Shown: positions 42,291-51,743 of the stretch, piece after piece
Position numbering within the stretch: the first letter of the stretch is position 1
Layout of the letters: every line of letters begins with the position of its first letter
NCBI GenBank assembly: GCA_002478145.1
Contig: DLMI01000180.1
Span: 1 to 64,000 of the forward strand
Length of the DNA stretch: 64,000 nt
Direction of reading: 5' to 3'
DNA from: Acidobacteria bacterium UBA7540
GTDB lineage: Bacteria > Acidobacteriota > Terriglobia > UBA7540
Made by a program: the position numbers and the translations under genes
Notes under the pieces: model-generated
What the model saw: only the letters and a program-made list of their open reading frames with translations
What the model was told of the DNA's origin: nothing
The model's database searches: none

Positions 42291-44570
42291 TCAATCGCCG
42301 ATCTTGAGGATTTGCGACAGCGGAAGATTCCGGGAAGAACCGCCGACCCAAAACTTGTAGTCGCCGGCCACGAGTTCCCATGCGCCCTTGTCAGCATTGA
42401 AGACCGACAGGTAGTGAGGGTCCAACGTAAGGTTGACCGTTTTGGCTTCACCAGTAGCAAGGTAGACCTTATCCCACCCCACCAGCCGCTTCGGGGGTTC
42501 GCCGGCGCTTGCTGGCAGCGAGACGTAAACCTGCGCGATCTCCGCCCCAGGACGCGCCCCCGTATTCTTCACGTTGAAGGTTACCGTCACCGCCCGTCCC
42601 GGTATGACCTTCAGATCGGAGTAGGCATAACTCGTGTAGGAAAGTCCATAACCAAAGGCGAACAGCGGTTGCTTGTTTTCGGCGTCGTACCACTTGTAGC
42701 CGACCTTCAGGCCTTCGTTGTAGTCGACTTCGAACTGCGTCGTATTCATGCGGAAAGGCGCACCGGGGATCGGAGTCTCCATGCCAGCCCCACCAGCCGG
42801 CGGCGGCTGTTTCGTAAGCCTGGGATGCGGGAGGTCCGCTTCCGCTCTGGCGATTGTAAGGGGCAGTTTTGCTGAGGGGTTCACGTCCCCGAAGAGGATG
42901 TTGGCGATGGCGTCAGCCCCGCGAATCCCCGGATACCAGGCCTCCAGCACGGCGCTCACGTTGTCGATCCAGGGCATCGTCACAGGACCGCCCGTTTCCA
43001 AAACGACGATGGTGTGCGGATTCGCAGCGGCCACCGCGTTCACCAGTTGGTCCTGATTGTCCGGCAGCGAGAGACTCGGCGCGTCCTGCCCTTCGCTCGC
43101 GGGCTGGTTGACGAACACGATGGCGATGTCCGATGCCTTGGCCAGATCCGCCGCGGCTCCGTGGTCTAGGCCCGCGTTGTACTCCACTTTGGCATTCGCC
43201 GCCTTGGCACGAATCGCCTCCAGCGGCGAGGAGGGGTCCCACACCACTCGATCAAAGTAGGGCATCGGAGGCGCGCCTGGGGGCCGAGGCGGCGCCGGCA
43301 CTGCGTTTCCTCCTGGCGGATCGACCTGCGCCGAACCTCCCCCCGAGAGCACGGCGATGTCCGCATGCGATCCGATAACCGCAATCGACTTGAGGCGCGA
43401 CGCGCTCAGTGGTAATTGGCCCTGGGCGTTCTTCAAGAGAACGGTGCCCTGCTCGGCCACCCGCTGCGCCACTTCGAATCCGGCGAAAATATCCACCACC
43501 TTGCGATCCGGCGGATGGTCAAAGAGGCCAACAGCAAACTCTGTCCGCAGGAGGCGGTGGACCATGTCGTCGAGACGCGACATGGGCACCTCCCCGCGCT
43601 TCACCGCTTTCTCGAGCGCATCGGCGAAGTAAATATCGTCGGGCATCTCCATGTCCAATCCCGCCAAGGCGGCCTTGGTCGTGCTATGAGTGGCTCCCCA
43701 ATCCGATAGGACGAAGCCCTGGAAGCCGAAATCCTTTTTCAGCGCGTCATGCAGAAGGTAACTGTTCTCGCAGGCATAGTCACCGTTGACGAGATTGTAA
43801 GAGCACATCACCGCTCCCACGCCCGAGTCCTTGACGGCAATTTCGAAGGCCAGCAGATCGCTTTCGCGCATGGCACGTTTGTCGATCTTGACGTTCACGA
43901 AATTACGGCCACTCTCCTGGTCGTTCATGGCGTAGTGTTTGACGTCGCCAATGACGCCCTGTTCCTGGAGGGCCTTCATCTCCTGGCCGACAAGCTTCCC
44001 AGCCAGGATCGGGTCTTCACCTTTGTACTCGAAGAGGCGGCCGTTACGCGGCTCCCGCGCCAGGTTGATGCCGCCGCCTAGTGACATGTTGAAACCCTGG
44101 TCGCGAAGCTCCCGGCCAATCAACGCTCCGTAGTCGTGCGCCAGCTTGAGGTCCCAGCTCGACGCCTCGGATGTGCCGGACGGCAATGCGGTCGAGTACC
44201 GGCTGAATCGGGCGCCGCGGGTGACGCCGACAGCGGCATCCGCCATCTGGAGGTCAGGGATGCCCAGACGCGGAATGCCGGGAATGAAGCCCGCCCCGCC
44301 CAGCGATCCCGGCGGCGGTTGCGAGCCGGGAAATTGGGAAAACGCCTTCCGGCCGACTCCATGTAGGAGTGAGATTTTCTCCTTGAGTGTCATCTGCCCC
44401 ACGAGGAGTTCGGCCCGCCGGTCGGGTAATAGACTCCGGTCCATCCACGGACCCTGGACCGCAGGCGCCTGATCCCCTGGCCGGCCTTGCCCTTGCGCCG
44501 AGACCGCTAGAAGGGCGAGCGTGAGAATCCAAGCCATTACCGAGCAGATCGTTAGCCGTTTCAGATACAT
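42291..44570 (-). CDS. Secreted glycoside hydrolase family 3 beta-glucosidase
   Basis: A 759-residue exported GH3 enzyme that cleaves terminal beta-linked sugars (glucose or xylose). After a signal peptide (1-28) come the TIM-barrel domain (K-H-Y-A-M-N-D-Q-E near residue 185; catalytic nucleophile Asp in V-L-S-D-W-G-A-T-H near 290), the sandwich domain (S-H-A-D-I-A-V-L-S-G-G-G near 385), and a C-terminal fibronectin-III-like domain (Y-G-L-S-Y-T-S-Y near 640). ATG 44570 with GGAGAG replaces a longer frame to 44867. It stands alone in a repeat-rich region. Confidence 0.92.
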   Translation of the reverse strand: MYLKRLTICSVMAWILTLALLAVSAQGQGRPGDQAPAVQGPWMDRSLLPDRRAELLVGQMTLKEKISLLHGVGRKAFSQFPGSQPPPGSLGGAGFIPGIPRLGIPDLQMADAAVGVTRGARFSRYSTALPSGTSEASSWDLKLAHDYGALIGRELRDQGFNMSLGGGINLAREPRNGRLFEYKGEDPILAGKLVGQEMKALQEQGVIGDVKHYAMNDQESGRNFVNVKIDKRAMRESDLLAFEIAVKDSGVGAVMCSYNLVNGDYACENSYLLHDALKKDFGFQGFVLSDWGATHSTTKAALAGLDMEMPDDIYFADALEKAVKRGEVPMSRLDDMVHRLLRTEFAVGLFDHPPDRKVVDIFAGFEVAQRVAEQGTVLLKNAQGQLPLSASRLKSIAVIGSHADIAVLSGGGSAQVDPPGGNAVPAPPRPPGAPPMPYFDRVVWDPSSPLEAIRAKAANAKVEYNAGLDHGAAADLAKASDIAIVFVNQPASEGQDAPSLSLPDNQDQLVNAVAAANPHTIVVLETGGPVTMPWIDNVSAVLEAWYPGIRGADAIANILFGDVNPSAKLPLTIARAEADLPHPRLTKQPPPAGGAGMETPIPGAPFRMNTTQFEVDYNEGLKVGYKWYDAENKQPLFAFGYGLSYTSYAYSDLKVIPGRAVTVTFNVKNTGARPGAEIAQVYVSLPASAGEPPKRLVGWDKVYLATGEAKTVNLTLDPHYLSVFNADKGAWELVAGDYKFWVGGSSRNLPLSQILKIGD

Positions 44571-45721
44571 GTTAGTCTCTCCATGACAGTTAGAAGCTAA
44601 GAAGGGTGGGGTTCGGCAAGCTACGACCGAAGTTGAGTTGGCGCCCAAGTGCCCGTTCTTGAGCATGGTTCCGGCTCTTGGTGGTCTGTGACTTACTGGC
44701 AGTTCGCTGTCTTCGGACAGGGGACTTGACCCCGTTGGTGAGACTCTTAAACCCATCCGCAACCGGGCCGAGCCCCGACTATCAACAAACGAGGACAGGA
44801 TATGCCGAAAGCCAAGAAGGGAGCAAGCGAAAAACTGACGAGGCGATCCCTCAGGCCGACGAGTCATGCCTCGTTAGGGATCGGAAGGGCGGGGCTTCAG
44901 CCCAGCCGCACGCGGAGGCAGAGAGTCGCGGCTTTAGCCGCTGAAGCTACATGTTCCCTAATGGCATTGGTTAGTGCTTCAGGGGCTGAAGCCCCTTTCT
45001 GGTGCGCGCCCGGCGGCGGGGCTGAAGCCCCGCCCTTCCCCTAGAATTGGACGCAGAACTTGACTCTTTTACACCAAGTTCCAAACCTCAAGACCTGTAG
45101 GAAGGAAGGATGTGATCGAGGGATCGCTTGGAATTGCGGATTCATAGTTCAGGTTTACCCCGGCACCCAGCCATTAATCCTCAGGGTGAAGGCCATCCGG
45201 CGAGTTTCGGTCATTCGCTGTAGAGGGAAGGAGGAAGCAGGTAATCCAAGTCTCCTCGAGCTACCTGCTTCCCCAGGTAGTCATTAGAGTTGAGTTACTC
45301 ATATAGACGTAGAATTCGCCGAAAAAGTTGCATGCGTCAAACAATTTGTCCTACAAATTGGGCCGGAACTTTTGCTGATTCGTTGGATGCCAAAGCCTCG
45401 GGCAGGAAAGGACTTACTGGCCAAAGGCTCCGCCCTCCTGAGGCGGTCGAGGGTCGAGAGTCGAAAGTCGAAAAGGGCGATACCGCAAATGTGTGCGACA
45501 ACCTGCACAGCGCGGCGCGGCCGCAACCAAACACCAGGTTTTAGTTGCCGATTGACGATTGAAGAAGTGGTGTGGCAACCTTCTCCCCTGTCAAGCGATC
45601 CCGTCTCGGCGGGATCAATCGAAAATCGGTTGCTTATTCTGACTCCTGACTTCTGGCTCCTGCTTTTTCATCCCCTCGTCTTCAGCACAAGAGCCTCGAA
45701 TCGAGCCATTGATTCATTGGC
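44571..45721 (+). repeat. Gene-poor stretch with REP-like palindromes
   Basis: No convincing gene in about 1.15 kb. Palindromes of the ggcggggctgaagccccgcc family lie near 44886-44903, 44981-44996 and 45015-45034. Text of the gagtcgaaagtcgaaaag type is at 45448-45475, a gatcccg/cgggatc hairpin near 45598-45617, and ctgactcctgacttctggctcc near 45639-45660. ORFs here (for example 44802-45044) are composed of these repeats. Confidence 0.65.
45015..45034. repeat. REP-like palindrome, ggcggggct family
   Basis: A perfect 9-bp stem ggcggggct/agccccgcc with loop ga. The inverse orientation is present at 55373-55392. Confidence 0.8.
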
Positions 45722-46543
45722 TTATTGAATCATCTCAAGTGATGGGTGGCCTAACGGGCGCTTTGTGTTTGGGTTCGCTGATAGCTGAGAGCTGACGGCT
45801 GAAGGCTCAAGGCTGCTCGTTGCGCGGCCGGCATTCTCGGCTCGCTGCTTGATACCCAGCATCATCTTGCGTTCCATGATGAAGTGGACGGGATCAAACA
45901 CCAGGCGCCCGAAGAGCATGGCGCCGAAGCTCTCGTCCTGGGCGCCACGCGAACGGAGGATCAGCCGGGTGGCGTGGTTGTTAATGGGTTCGAGGATGAA
46001 TGTCCAGGTTCCGCTTTGGGCGTGGCCACCCCTGGAGATTCTCTCCGCGTCGCTGGGCGAGACAAGGACCATGGCGCGATTGGGTTCAAGTAGCGCGACC
46101 ACCACGCGTCCTCGTCCGCCGTACCGGTCTTTTCGAGCTAACCAAACCGTGTCGCCGGCCTGGCGCGTCTGCCACTCCGGATGAATCCGGTCCGCATTGT
46201 GCATGTCAACGAAGAAGAGATTCTCGAGCCACGCGTAGCTGTAGCATCCCCCGCGGTCCTGGCCGATCTGCACGATCCACGGCCACACGTCGGTGACCGG
46301 CGCATTAATCGTCAAAGCGCGTGTGGCCAGGCTTGCGGGCCGGGGTGAGAGTTCATCCCCCGGCCATGTCCGGCTGATCTCGTCGCCCGTCGCCCCCCAG
46401 GTGAGATACCATGGCCGGATGAACCACAGGTGAACCAGACCAGCCACCACCAGCCCTAATGCCAACCACGCTGCGGCCCGCGCCAGCCGGATCGCCCACT
46501 TCGCTTTTGTTTCCGCCTCGTGGGTTTCACTAGCCTTGGTCAT
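45722..46543 (-). CDS. SRPBCC-fold membrane-anchored protein
   Basis: A 273-residue protein with one N-terminal membrane helix (about 20-42) and an SRPBCC/polyketide-cyclase-like domain ([17 protein letters not shown] near residue 80, W-T-F-I-L-E-P-I near 180). Such domains bind hydrophobic ligands. It is a paralog of the gene at 47230: both share G-D-E-L, Y-S-Y-x-W-x-E-N-L, D-x-H-N-A-D-R-x-H-P-E-W and F-I-M-E-R-K-M-x-L-G-I-K. The tail after about 235 is low-complexity Ser/Pro text that runs into an intergenic repeat. Probably last gene of a three-gene minus-strand unit. Confidence 0.8.
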   Translation of the reverse strand: MTKASETHEAETKAKWAIRLARAAAWLALGLVVAGLVHLWFIRPWYLTWGATGDEISRTWPGDELSPRPASLATRALTINAPVTDVWPWIVQIGQDRGGCYSYAWLENLFFVDMHNADRIHPEWQTRQAGDTVWLARKDRYGGRGRVVVALLEPNRAMVLVSPSDAERISRGGHAQSGTWTFILEPINNHATRLILRSRGAQDESFGAMLFGRLVFDPVHFIMERKMMLGIKQRAENAGRATSSLEPSAVSSQLSANPNTKRPLGHPSLEMIQ

Positions 46544-46589
46544 TGAACGTAGTCCTCCGCGTTCGGGGCGAACCTCAGAATCCGGTACT

Positions 46590-46674
46590 GGGTCAATTTG
46601 ATGCTGTAGCGGCGATCCCGCAAGGCGGGATCGCCAAATGGCGGCATAAAGCCGCCTCTACATCAAATTGACCC
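46590..46674. repeat. Inverted-repeat element, MITE-like
   Basis: Outer arms (gggtcaatttgatg at 46590-46603 and ctacatcaaattgaccc at 46658-46674) frame a perfect 11-bp hairpin (46611-46621 with 46625-46635) and a smaller ggcggc/gccgcc hairpin. The element of about 85 bases sits between two genes of the SRPBCC unit. Confidence 0.75.
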
Positions 46675-46696
46675 ATTACCCAGCATCCCGTCACGT

Positions 46697-47197
46697 TCAG
46701 CTTCCGTGAGCGCGGTCCAGTGGCGGTGGGCCCATCCAAAATGCCACTATTGCCCCCAAGGCCAATCCCTGCAAGATGATCTCCGGCTGGACCTTCAGGT
46801 GCACGACCGGAGTGAAGATGGGTCGCATGTATACCATGCCTTCAATTGTTCCGGGCGCGGCCACCGCTGTCGCCCAGAATCCCAGCACAATGTACAACCC
46901 GGAAATGGAAAGGAAGCGCTTCTTGAATGACCAGTTCATCAGCGTGTTGAAGAAAGGATAAAGCGCCGCGGCCATCAGGAAACCCCGAAGAAACTGGGCT
47001 GGGAGAAACCAAGTCACTACATGTCCCCACAGCTCCGGCTCCGCCTCCGTGCGGATGAAGACCTTGAAGATGGGGTTGGGGCCAACGTAGAACTCCTGGG
47101 TGAGGAGCGGGTAGGCGATTGCCCCCGCGATGAAATAGGTGATGATATGGGCTGCCGTAACCTTGCCGGCAAAGCTGAGGAAATGGCCAGTCCTCAT
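46697..47197 (-). CDS. Four-helix membrane protein of unknown function
   Basis: A 166-residue protein with about four hydrophobic segments (residues 10-32, 62-82, 93-115 and 143-160) and a conserved-looking loop with T-Q-E-F-Y-V-G-P-N-P. It lies between two SRPBCC paralogs on the same strand and is probably co-transcribed with them, with a 32-base gap to the upstream one. I do not recognise the family. Confidence 0.75.
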   Translation of the reverse strand: MRTGHFLSFAGKVTAAHIITYFIAGAIAYPLLTQEFYVGPNPIFKVFIRTEAEPELWGHVVTWFLPAQFLRGFLMAAALYPFFNTLMNWSFKKRFLSISGLYIVLGFWATAVAAPGTIEGMVYMRPIFTPVVHLKVQPEIILQGLALGAIVAFWMGPPPLDRAHGS

Positions 47198-47229
47198 GAC
47201 GTTCCTCCGGGCGCGAGTCCATGACGCCT

Positions 47230-47928
47230 TTACAGCCCGGCTGCTCCCTCCGCTCGCGCCTTGATACCCAGGAGCATCTTCCGTTCCATAATGAAACTGC
47301 CGGGCTCGAGGATGACGCGATTAAAGAAGGCGTTCCTCCGCGTCGGATTGTAGTCGGAGTGAAAGCGCTCGATCAGCCGGGTGGTGCGTTCGTCCACGGG
47401 CTCGATGTAAAAGGTCCAGGTGGTGGCGGCATAATCCCCGGGCTTGACCAGGTTGGAGGGAGGGCCTTGCCGTGTGTCCCCGTGCAACACAATCACCCGG
47501 CGCGGTTCAACGATCACCGCGGGAATGGGCGGAATCTTCGGGTGCAGGAGGATCTGATCACCGGCCTTCAAATTCTGCCACTCCGGATGGACCCGGTCGG
47601 CATTGTGAATGTCGCAGCCCAGCAGGTTCTCGATCCATGTGTAACTGTAGAAGCCGCCCCGTCCTTGCCCTATCTGCGCCAGCCACGGCCACACCTCGGC
47701 CACCGGCGCATGGATTGTGATGGCGTGGGTTGCTGACAACTTCGGGTTAGGCAGCAGCTCGTCGCCGGGAAGCGCGCGTCGGACCTCTGCCTCCGTCGCA
47801 CCCCAGCGAACGTGCCACGGCCGCAGCCAGTGCCAATAAGCAGCAAAAGCGACCGCCCCCACGATGAGCAGTCAAGTGAGTCCCAAGAATGCCCCAATCA
47901 GCCAGTTTGACTTGCCCACATTCGCCAT
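47230..47928 (-). pseudogene. SRPBCC membrane protein interrupted by an in-frame TGA
   Basis: The natural start is the ATG at 47928, preceded by AAGGAGG at 47941-47947. The frame runs 18 codons (M-A-N-V-G-K-S-N-W-L-I-G) into its membrane helix, meets TGA at 47872-47874, and continues in the same frame for 210 more codons with a good SRPBCC domain closely related to the 45722 protein. Reinitiation at GTG 47862 would give a protein lacking half of the membrane anchor. It may be a recent pseudogene, a sequencing error, or a suppressed stop. Confidence 0.75.
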
Positions 47929-48205
47929 TGCCGTCCAGCCTCCTTAAGATACCCGCCCACCACGGCCGGCTCTACTGACGCGACTTCGTCGTCAGTTGGT
48001 AATGCTTTTGTCCACCTGGCCAGCGCCACTTGCCTTTCCAGCCGGGACTTCCATTTGACAACTCCCGACGAGTATACACCCCACAGCCTCGTCCTGGAAC
48101 GTTCCAGCATGGTTTGGTCCGCGGCCCCTCTTGGGCATTCTTCAACAACCCTGCTTCCACGCAGGGGCAACGCCGAACGCCCAGTCGAGGCGGACTCCCT
48201 GTCTC

Positions 48206-48234
48206 TTGACATGACCAAAATGATAGGCTAGTAT
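48206..48234 (+). promoter_or_regulatory. Sigma-70-like promoter with long untranslated downstream region
   Basis: TTGACA (48206-48211), 17-base spacer and TAGTAT (48229-48234). The next gene starts about 600 bases later, so it either drives a non-coding RNA or a very long leader. Confidence 0.45.
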
Positions 48235-48454
48235 AGTAAGTGGGGTCGTGGAAGAAACAGGATTCATTCGGGATTCAGGATTCAGGAGTCAGGGTTCAGG
48301 AGTCAGAGTGAAGAGCATCTGCTTACTGTCGAGTGCCTACTGAACTTGAGGGGGCTCGAGACGGCGGGACCCTTGGCCCGTGCCAAAGTCTACGACAAGA
48401 TGTCACCGCAGACAGGGAAGGAAAGAACTACTAACTTCAAAAAATGGAGGACAA

Positions 48455-48570
48455 TGCGGGAATGTTGTTGAAAACAAAGGACCGGCCCCCAGGAGCCGAG
48501 GGTGAAGCGGGAATGTTATAGAAAACTAAGGTAGTTACGCGCTGAAAGCGGGAATGTTGTTGAAAAGACA
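48455..48570 (+). repeat. Three direct repeats of gcgggaatgttgttgaaaa type
   Basis: Copies begin near 48456, 48507 and 48548, with spacings of about 51 and 41 bases. The second has ttatag instead of ttgttg. Confidence 0.8.
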
Positions 48571-48832
48571 GGGGTTCCGAATTGTGAATAGTGAATGTGA
48601 ATTATGGATTGACTTCTTACTTCTGGCCACCGCCTACTGCCTATTGCCTACTCTTCAGGCGGGTGGCAGGCAGGGCAATTCACAATTCAGAGTTCGAGAT
48701 TGCCAACTGACCACGGACAACGGACCCGCCACGGCGGGACAACTGACGGCGGCCACCCTATATGCGTTATAATACGTAGCCGAGTTGGAAATCATCAATG
48801 GCAGACGGCAGCAAAGTTGAGGATCAGGAACG

Positions 48833-49177
48833 ATGAGCTATATCGTGACACCGTTTGAGGTCAGTTCCAAAGGCTTGGAATCGCCGGTCAAAGTTCATTT
48901 TGTTCACCTTTACTCAGCCATCGCCACGCGGCATAGCGACACTATGGACGCAGTTTTCTTGGCGGACGGCCAGAAGGTGACCGTCGCCATTTCCTGCGCG
49001 ACACTCGCCGAATTGCAAGAACGCGATCGCAAGAATCTTACCGACCAACAACTGGCGGATATTGCCGCTCTGCATCTGCGTCGAACGCTCGAGCACGGGT
49101 ACGCGGCTACCGAGGCGGAGCTTTTCCTGAGCGGTGAAGAATTCCGGGCCTTGGGTCGCGAACTCGGGTATCTGTGA
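48833..49177 (+). CDS. Conserved-looking hypothetical protein, 114 residues
   Basis: A soluble alpha-beta protein (T-M-D-A-V-F-L-A-D-G-Q-K-V-T-V-A-I-S and L-T-D-Q-Q-L-A-D-I-A-A-L-H-L-R). The ATG is preceded by GAGGATCAGGA. No family recognised. It lies before glmS on the same strand, separated by 189 bases of repeat text (49190-49216 and 49316-49352). Confidence 0.65.
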   Translation: MSYIVTPFEVSSKGLESPVKVHFVHLYSAIATRHSDTMDAVFLADGQKVTVAISCATLAELQERDRKNLTDQQLADIAALHLRRTLEHGYAATEAELFLSGEEFRALGRELGYL

Positions 49178-49366
49178 GTAGGTGTCAGTACCAGGATTCA
49201 GGAGTCAGGAGACAGAAGGTGGGAACTAAGCAGAGGGCAACAGGCAGTGGGGAGAAAACAACTCATTCCAAACTCCAAGTTGCTTCATACCCCGACTTGC
49301 TGGCGAAGTGCTTTAACTGACCACTGACGACTGACGACTGACAACTGACAACTGAGGAGTGAATGT

Positions 49367-51190
49367 ATGTGTGGCATTGTAGCTTATACGGGCAAGCAAT
49401 CCGCCCGGGAAGTTCTGATTGATGGTCTAAAGCGCTTGGAGTACCGCGGCTACGATTCCAGTGGCATCGCCATCCTCAACAGCCCACCTTACTGGGTGCG
49501 CACGGTGGGGAAGGTAGCTGCACTCGAGCAGCGCGTCTGGCAGGACGCTCCCGAGGGCGTGGTGGGAATCGCGCACACGCGCTGGGCGACGCACGGCAAG
49601 CCCTCAGAAAGCAACGCCCACCCGCACATCGATTGCACGGGCAAGATCTTCCTGGCACACAACGGCATCATTGAGAATTACCTGCTGCTCAAAAAGCGGC
49701 TCGCTGCCGCGGGACACACCTTCCGCTCCGAGACCGATACGGAGGTTCTGGCCCACTTGATTGAGAGCCTTTACCAGGGGAACCTTGAGGCGGCCGTCCA
49801 AAAGGCACTCTTACAGGTCCAGGGCACATTCGGTTTGGCGGTGCTGCACGCAGCCCACCCGGGGCAGATTATTGTGGCGCGTCGAGGAAGTCCGATTGTC
49901 CTGGGAGTGGGTGAAAACGAATCCTTCGCTGCCTCCGATGCTTCCGCGTTGGCACGGCACACGGACCAGGTTGTGTACCTTGAGGACAACGAAGTGGCGC
50001 GGCTGGAGCCAGGCCGGTTTTCAATTACTACCCTCGAGAACCGCGCTGTGAACCGGGAAGCAACCACGCTGGAGGTGGGCCCGGAGGCGATGGATCGCGG
50101 GAGTTATCCGCATTTCATGCTCAAGGAGATTTTCGAGCAGCCCGAGGCGGTCGAGAACGCGTTGCGGGGACGGGTGAATCACGCGGAGGGAGTAGCCAAG
50201 CTGGGCGGGTTAGAGTCTGTGCAGGAGCGACTTCAACAGGCTCGCCATCTCATCATTGTCAGTTGCGGTACCAGCTACTATGCCGGCCTGTTTGCACGCT
50301 ACGCCTTCGAAACCCTCACGGATTTGACGGTGGAAACGGAGTTGGCCTCGGAATTCCGCTATCGCAAACTGAACTTGCGGCAGGGCACCGTGGTGCTAGC
50401 CATCAGCCAGTCAGGAGAAACCGCAGACACGCTGGCCGCTCTCCGCGAGGCCAAGCGCAAGGGGGCATTGGTCCTCGGACTGGTGAATGTGGTCGGCAGC
50501 ACCATCGCCCGCGAGACCCACGCCGGCGTTTACTCCCATGCCGGCATCGAGGTGGGGGTGGCTTCCACCAAGTCTTTCGTTTCGCAGCTCACCATACTCA
50601 CCCTGATGGCGATTTTGATGGGACGAAGCCGGGACCTTTCTTATGAGGAAGGAGCCACGGTGCTGCGGGGGCTGGAAAAGCTTCCTGACCAGATTCGAGA
50701 AACCTTGCAGGAATCCGAGCGCATCCGAGAGTTGGCGCAGAGATACTGCGGCTTCTCTCACTTCCTTTACATCGGCAGGAAATACCAATACCCGATTGCG
50801 CTCGAAGGCGCCTTGAAGCTCAAAGAAATTGCTTACATCCACGCGGAGGGTTACGCTGCCGGTGAGATGAAGCATGGCCCCATCGCGCTCATCGATCCTG
50901 CCTTCCCTACCATGGCGATTGCCCCGGAAGATGGCTCCTACGAGAAGGTCATCTCCAACATGCAGGAGATTCGCGCCCGCGAAGGCCGCATTATCGCCGT
51001 TACCACCACCGGTAATGCAAAGCTCGGCTCCCTGGTGGATGACTTTATCGAGGTTCCCCGGAACCACGATCTTCTGATGCCGGTCCTCACCGTCGTTCCC
51101 TTGCAGCTTTTTGCGTATCACTGCGCGCTGTTGCGCGGCTGCGACATTGACAAACCCAGGAACCTGGCAAAGAGCGTTACGGTCGAATAG
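49367..51190 (+). CDS. glmS: Glucosamine-6-phosphate synthase (glutamine:fructose-6-phosphate aminotransferase)
   Basis: A 607-residue cytosolic enzyme making glucosamine-6-phosphate from fructose-6-phosphate and glutamine, the first step to UDP-GlcNAc for peptidoglycan and LPS. The N-terminal glutaminase begins M-C-G-I-V-A-Y with the catalytic Cys2, then R-G-Y-D-S-S-G-I and H-T-R-W-A-T-H-G. Two SIS sugar-isomerase domains follow (S-C-G-T-S-Y-Y-A near 300; S-Q-S-G-E-T-A-D-T near 347), and the C-terminus ends in the usual N-L-A-K-S-V-T-V-E. Full length, well conserved. GAGGAG-like site before ATG. Confidence 0.97.
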   Translation: MCGIVAYTGKQSAREVLIDGLKRLEYRGYDSSGIAILNSPPYWVRTVGKVAALEQRVWQDAPEGVVGIAHTRWATHGKPSESNAHPHIDCTGKIFLAHNGIIENYLLLKKRLAAAGHTFRSETDTEVLAHLIESLYQGNLEAAVQKALLQVQGTFGLAVLHAAHPGQIIVARRGSPIVLGVGENESFAASDASALARHTDQVVYLEDNEVARLEPGRFSITTLENRAVNREATTLEVGPEAMDRGSYPHFMLKEIFEQPEAVENALRGRVNHAEGVAKLGGLESVQERLQQARHLIIVSCGTSYYAGLFARYAFETLTDLTVETELASEFRYRKLNLRQGTVVLAISQSGETADTLAALREAKRKGALVLGLVNVVGSTIARETHAGVYSHAGIEVGVASTKSFVSQLTILTLMAILMGRSRDLSYEEGATVLRGLEKLPDQIRETLQESERIRELAQRYCGFSHFLYIGRKYQYPIALEGALKLKEIAYIHAEGYAAGEMKHGPIALIDPAFPTMAIAPEDGSYEKVISNMQEIRAREGRIIAVTTTGNAKLGSLVDDFIEVPRNHDLLMPVLTVVPLQLFAYHCALLRGCDIDKPRNLAKSVTVE

Positions 51191-51263
51191 ATCTGCGCCA
51201 GGCGGCGCGCAGCCTGCCCTCAGGTGGTTCATTATATCTATATTATTCACTCACGTTATAGTT

Positions 51264-51743
51264 TTATGAGGAAGACCTGCCCAGGACAAACTCCAAGTTT
51301 CGCAGAATTCGATCCACGTGCGAGCCGTGCCAGTAGACGTGGCCGCAGCCGGTGCAGCGGTAGAAGTCCTCGTAGAGTTGGAAGATCTTAGCCTCGACGA
51401 GCGCTTCCACACCTGCCTTCTCCGCGCGTTCAATGGGCGCGTTGCACAACGTGCAACGAGTCCAGAGCCCCGCGCGGGTGTCCAGGCCAAGTCGTTCCAC
51501 TACCTCGCGGAGCTGCTGGGGGGGATATTCACTTTTGAGGCTGAGCACCTTATCCAGGTGCGGAAACCGCTGTGCTGTTTCGCCCCGGGTCAGGATCACG
51601 CGCTCGCCGCTCCGTCCCATGGCAAGCAATTGCGCGGGCGTCATATCGTTCGCATAGTAAGTGTCGTATCCCAGCAGGCGCAACATTCTCGCCAGCCGCC
51701 CGAGCATCCTGTCGACTGCAAATCGAATCTCGGAGGGGTTCAT
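51264..51743 (-). CDS. Mut7-C RNase-domain protein with zinc ribbon
   Basis: A 159-residue protein. The N-terminal PIN-like Mut7-C domain (F-A-V-D-R-M-L-G-R-L-A-R-M-L-R-L-L-G-Y-D then I-L-T-R) has the acidic and Arg pattern of the family. A C-terminal zinc ribbon holds C-T-L-C near residue 98 and C-T-G-C-G-H-V-Y-W near 135. The family is thought to act on RNA; the precise target is not known. It lies convergent with glmS. Confidence 0.88.
   Translation of the reverse strand: MNPSEIRFAVDRMLGRLARMLRLLGYDTYYANDMTPAQLLAMGRSGERVILTRGETAQRFPHLDKVLSLKSEYPPQQLREVVERLGLDTRAGLWTRCTLCNAPIERAEKAGVEALVEAKIFQLYEDFYRCTGCGHVYWHGSHVDRILRNLEFVLGRSSS

Larger units (their letters stand above)
47949..48832 (+). 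other. Gene-free stretch with promoter and direct repeats
   Basis: No supported gene in nearly 900 bases. It holds the promoter at 48206, text repeats ggattcaggattcaggagtc (48263-48308), three gcgggaatgtt repeats (48455-48570), gtgaatagtgaatgtgaatt (48583-48602) and the 32-base block 48709-48740. Confidence 0.6.

Noticed and set aside
44802..45044. 80-codon frame starting M-P-K-A-K-K-G-A
   Set aside because: Most of it is translated from ggcggggct-type palindromes, so it is more likely repeat DNA than a gene.
47872..47874. TGA as a selenocysteine codon
   Set aside because: The codon lies in a membrane helix of a protein with no redox role, and I see no SECIS-like hairpin right after it.
48455..48570. 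Possible CRISPR array
   Set aside because: Only three copies, unequal spacing, diverged second unit and no cas genes.
49178..49366. glmS ribozyme or riboswitch upstream of glmS
   Set aside because: The leader consists of recurrent intergenic text (gactgacaactgac type) and shows no ribozyme core.
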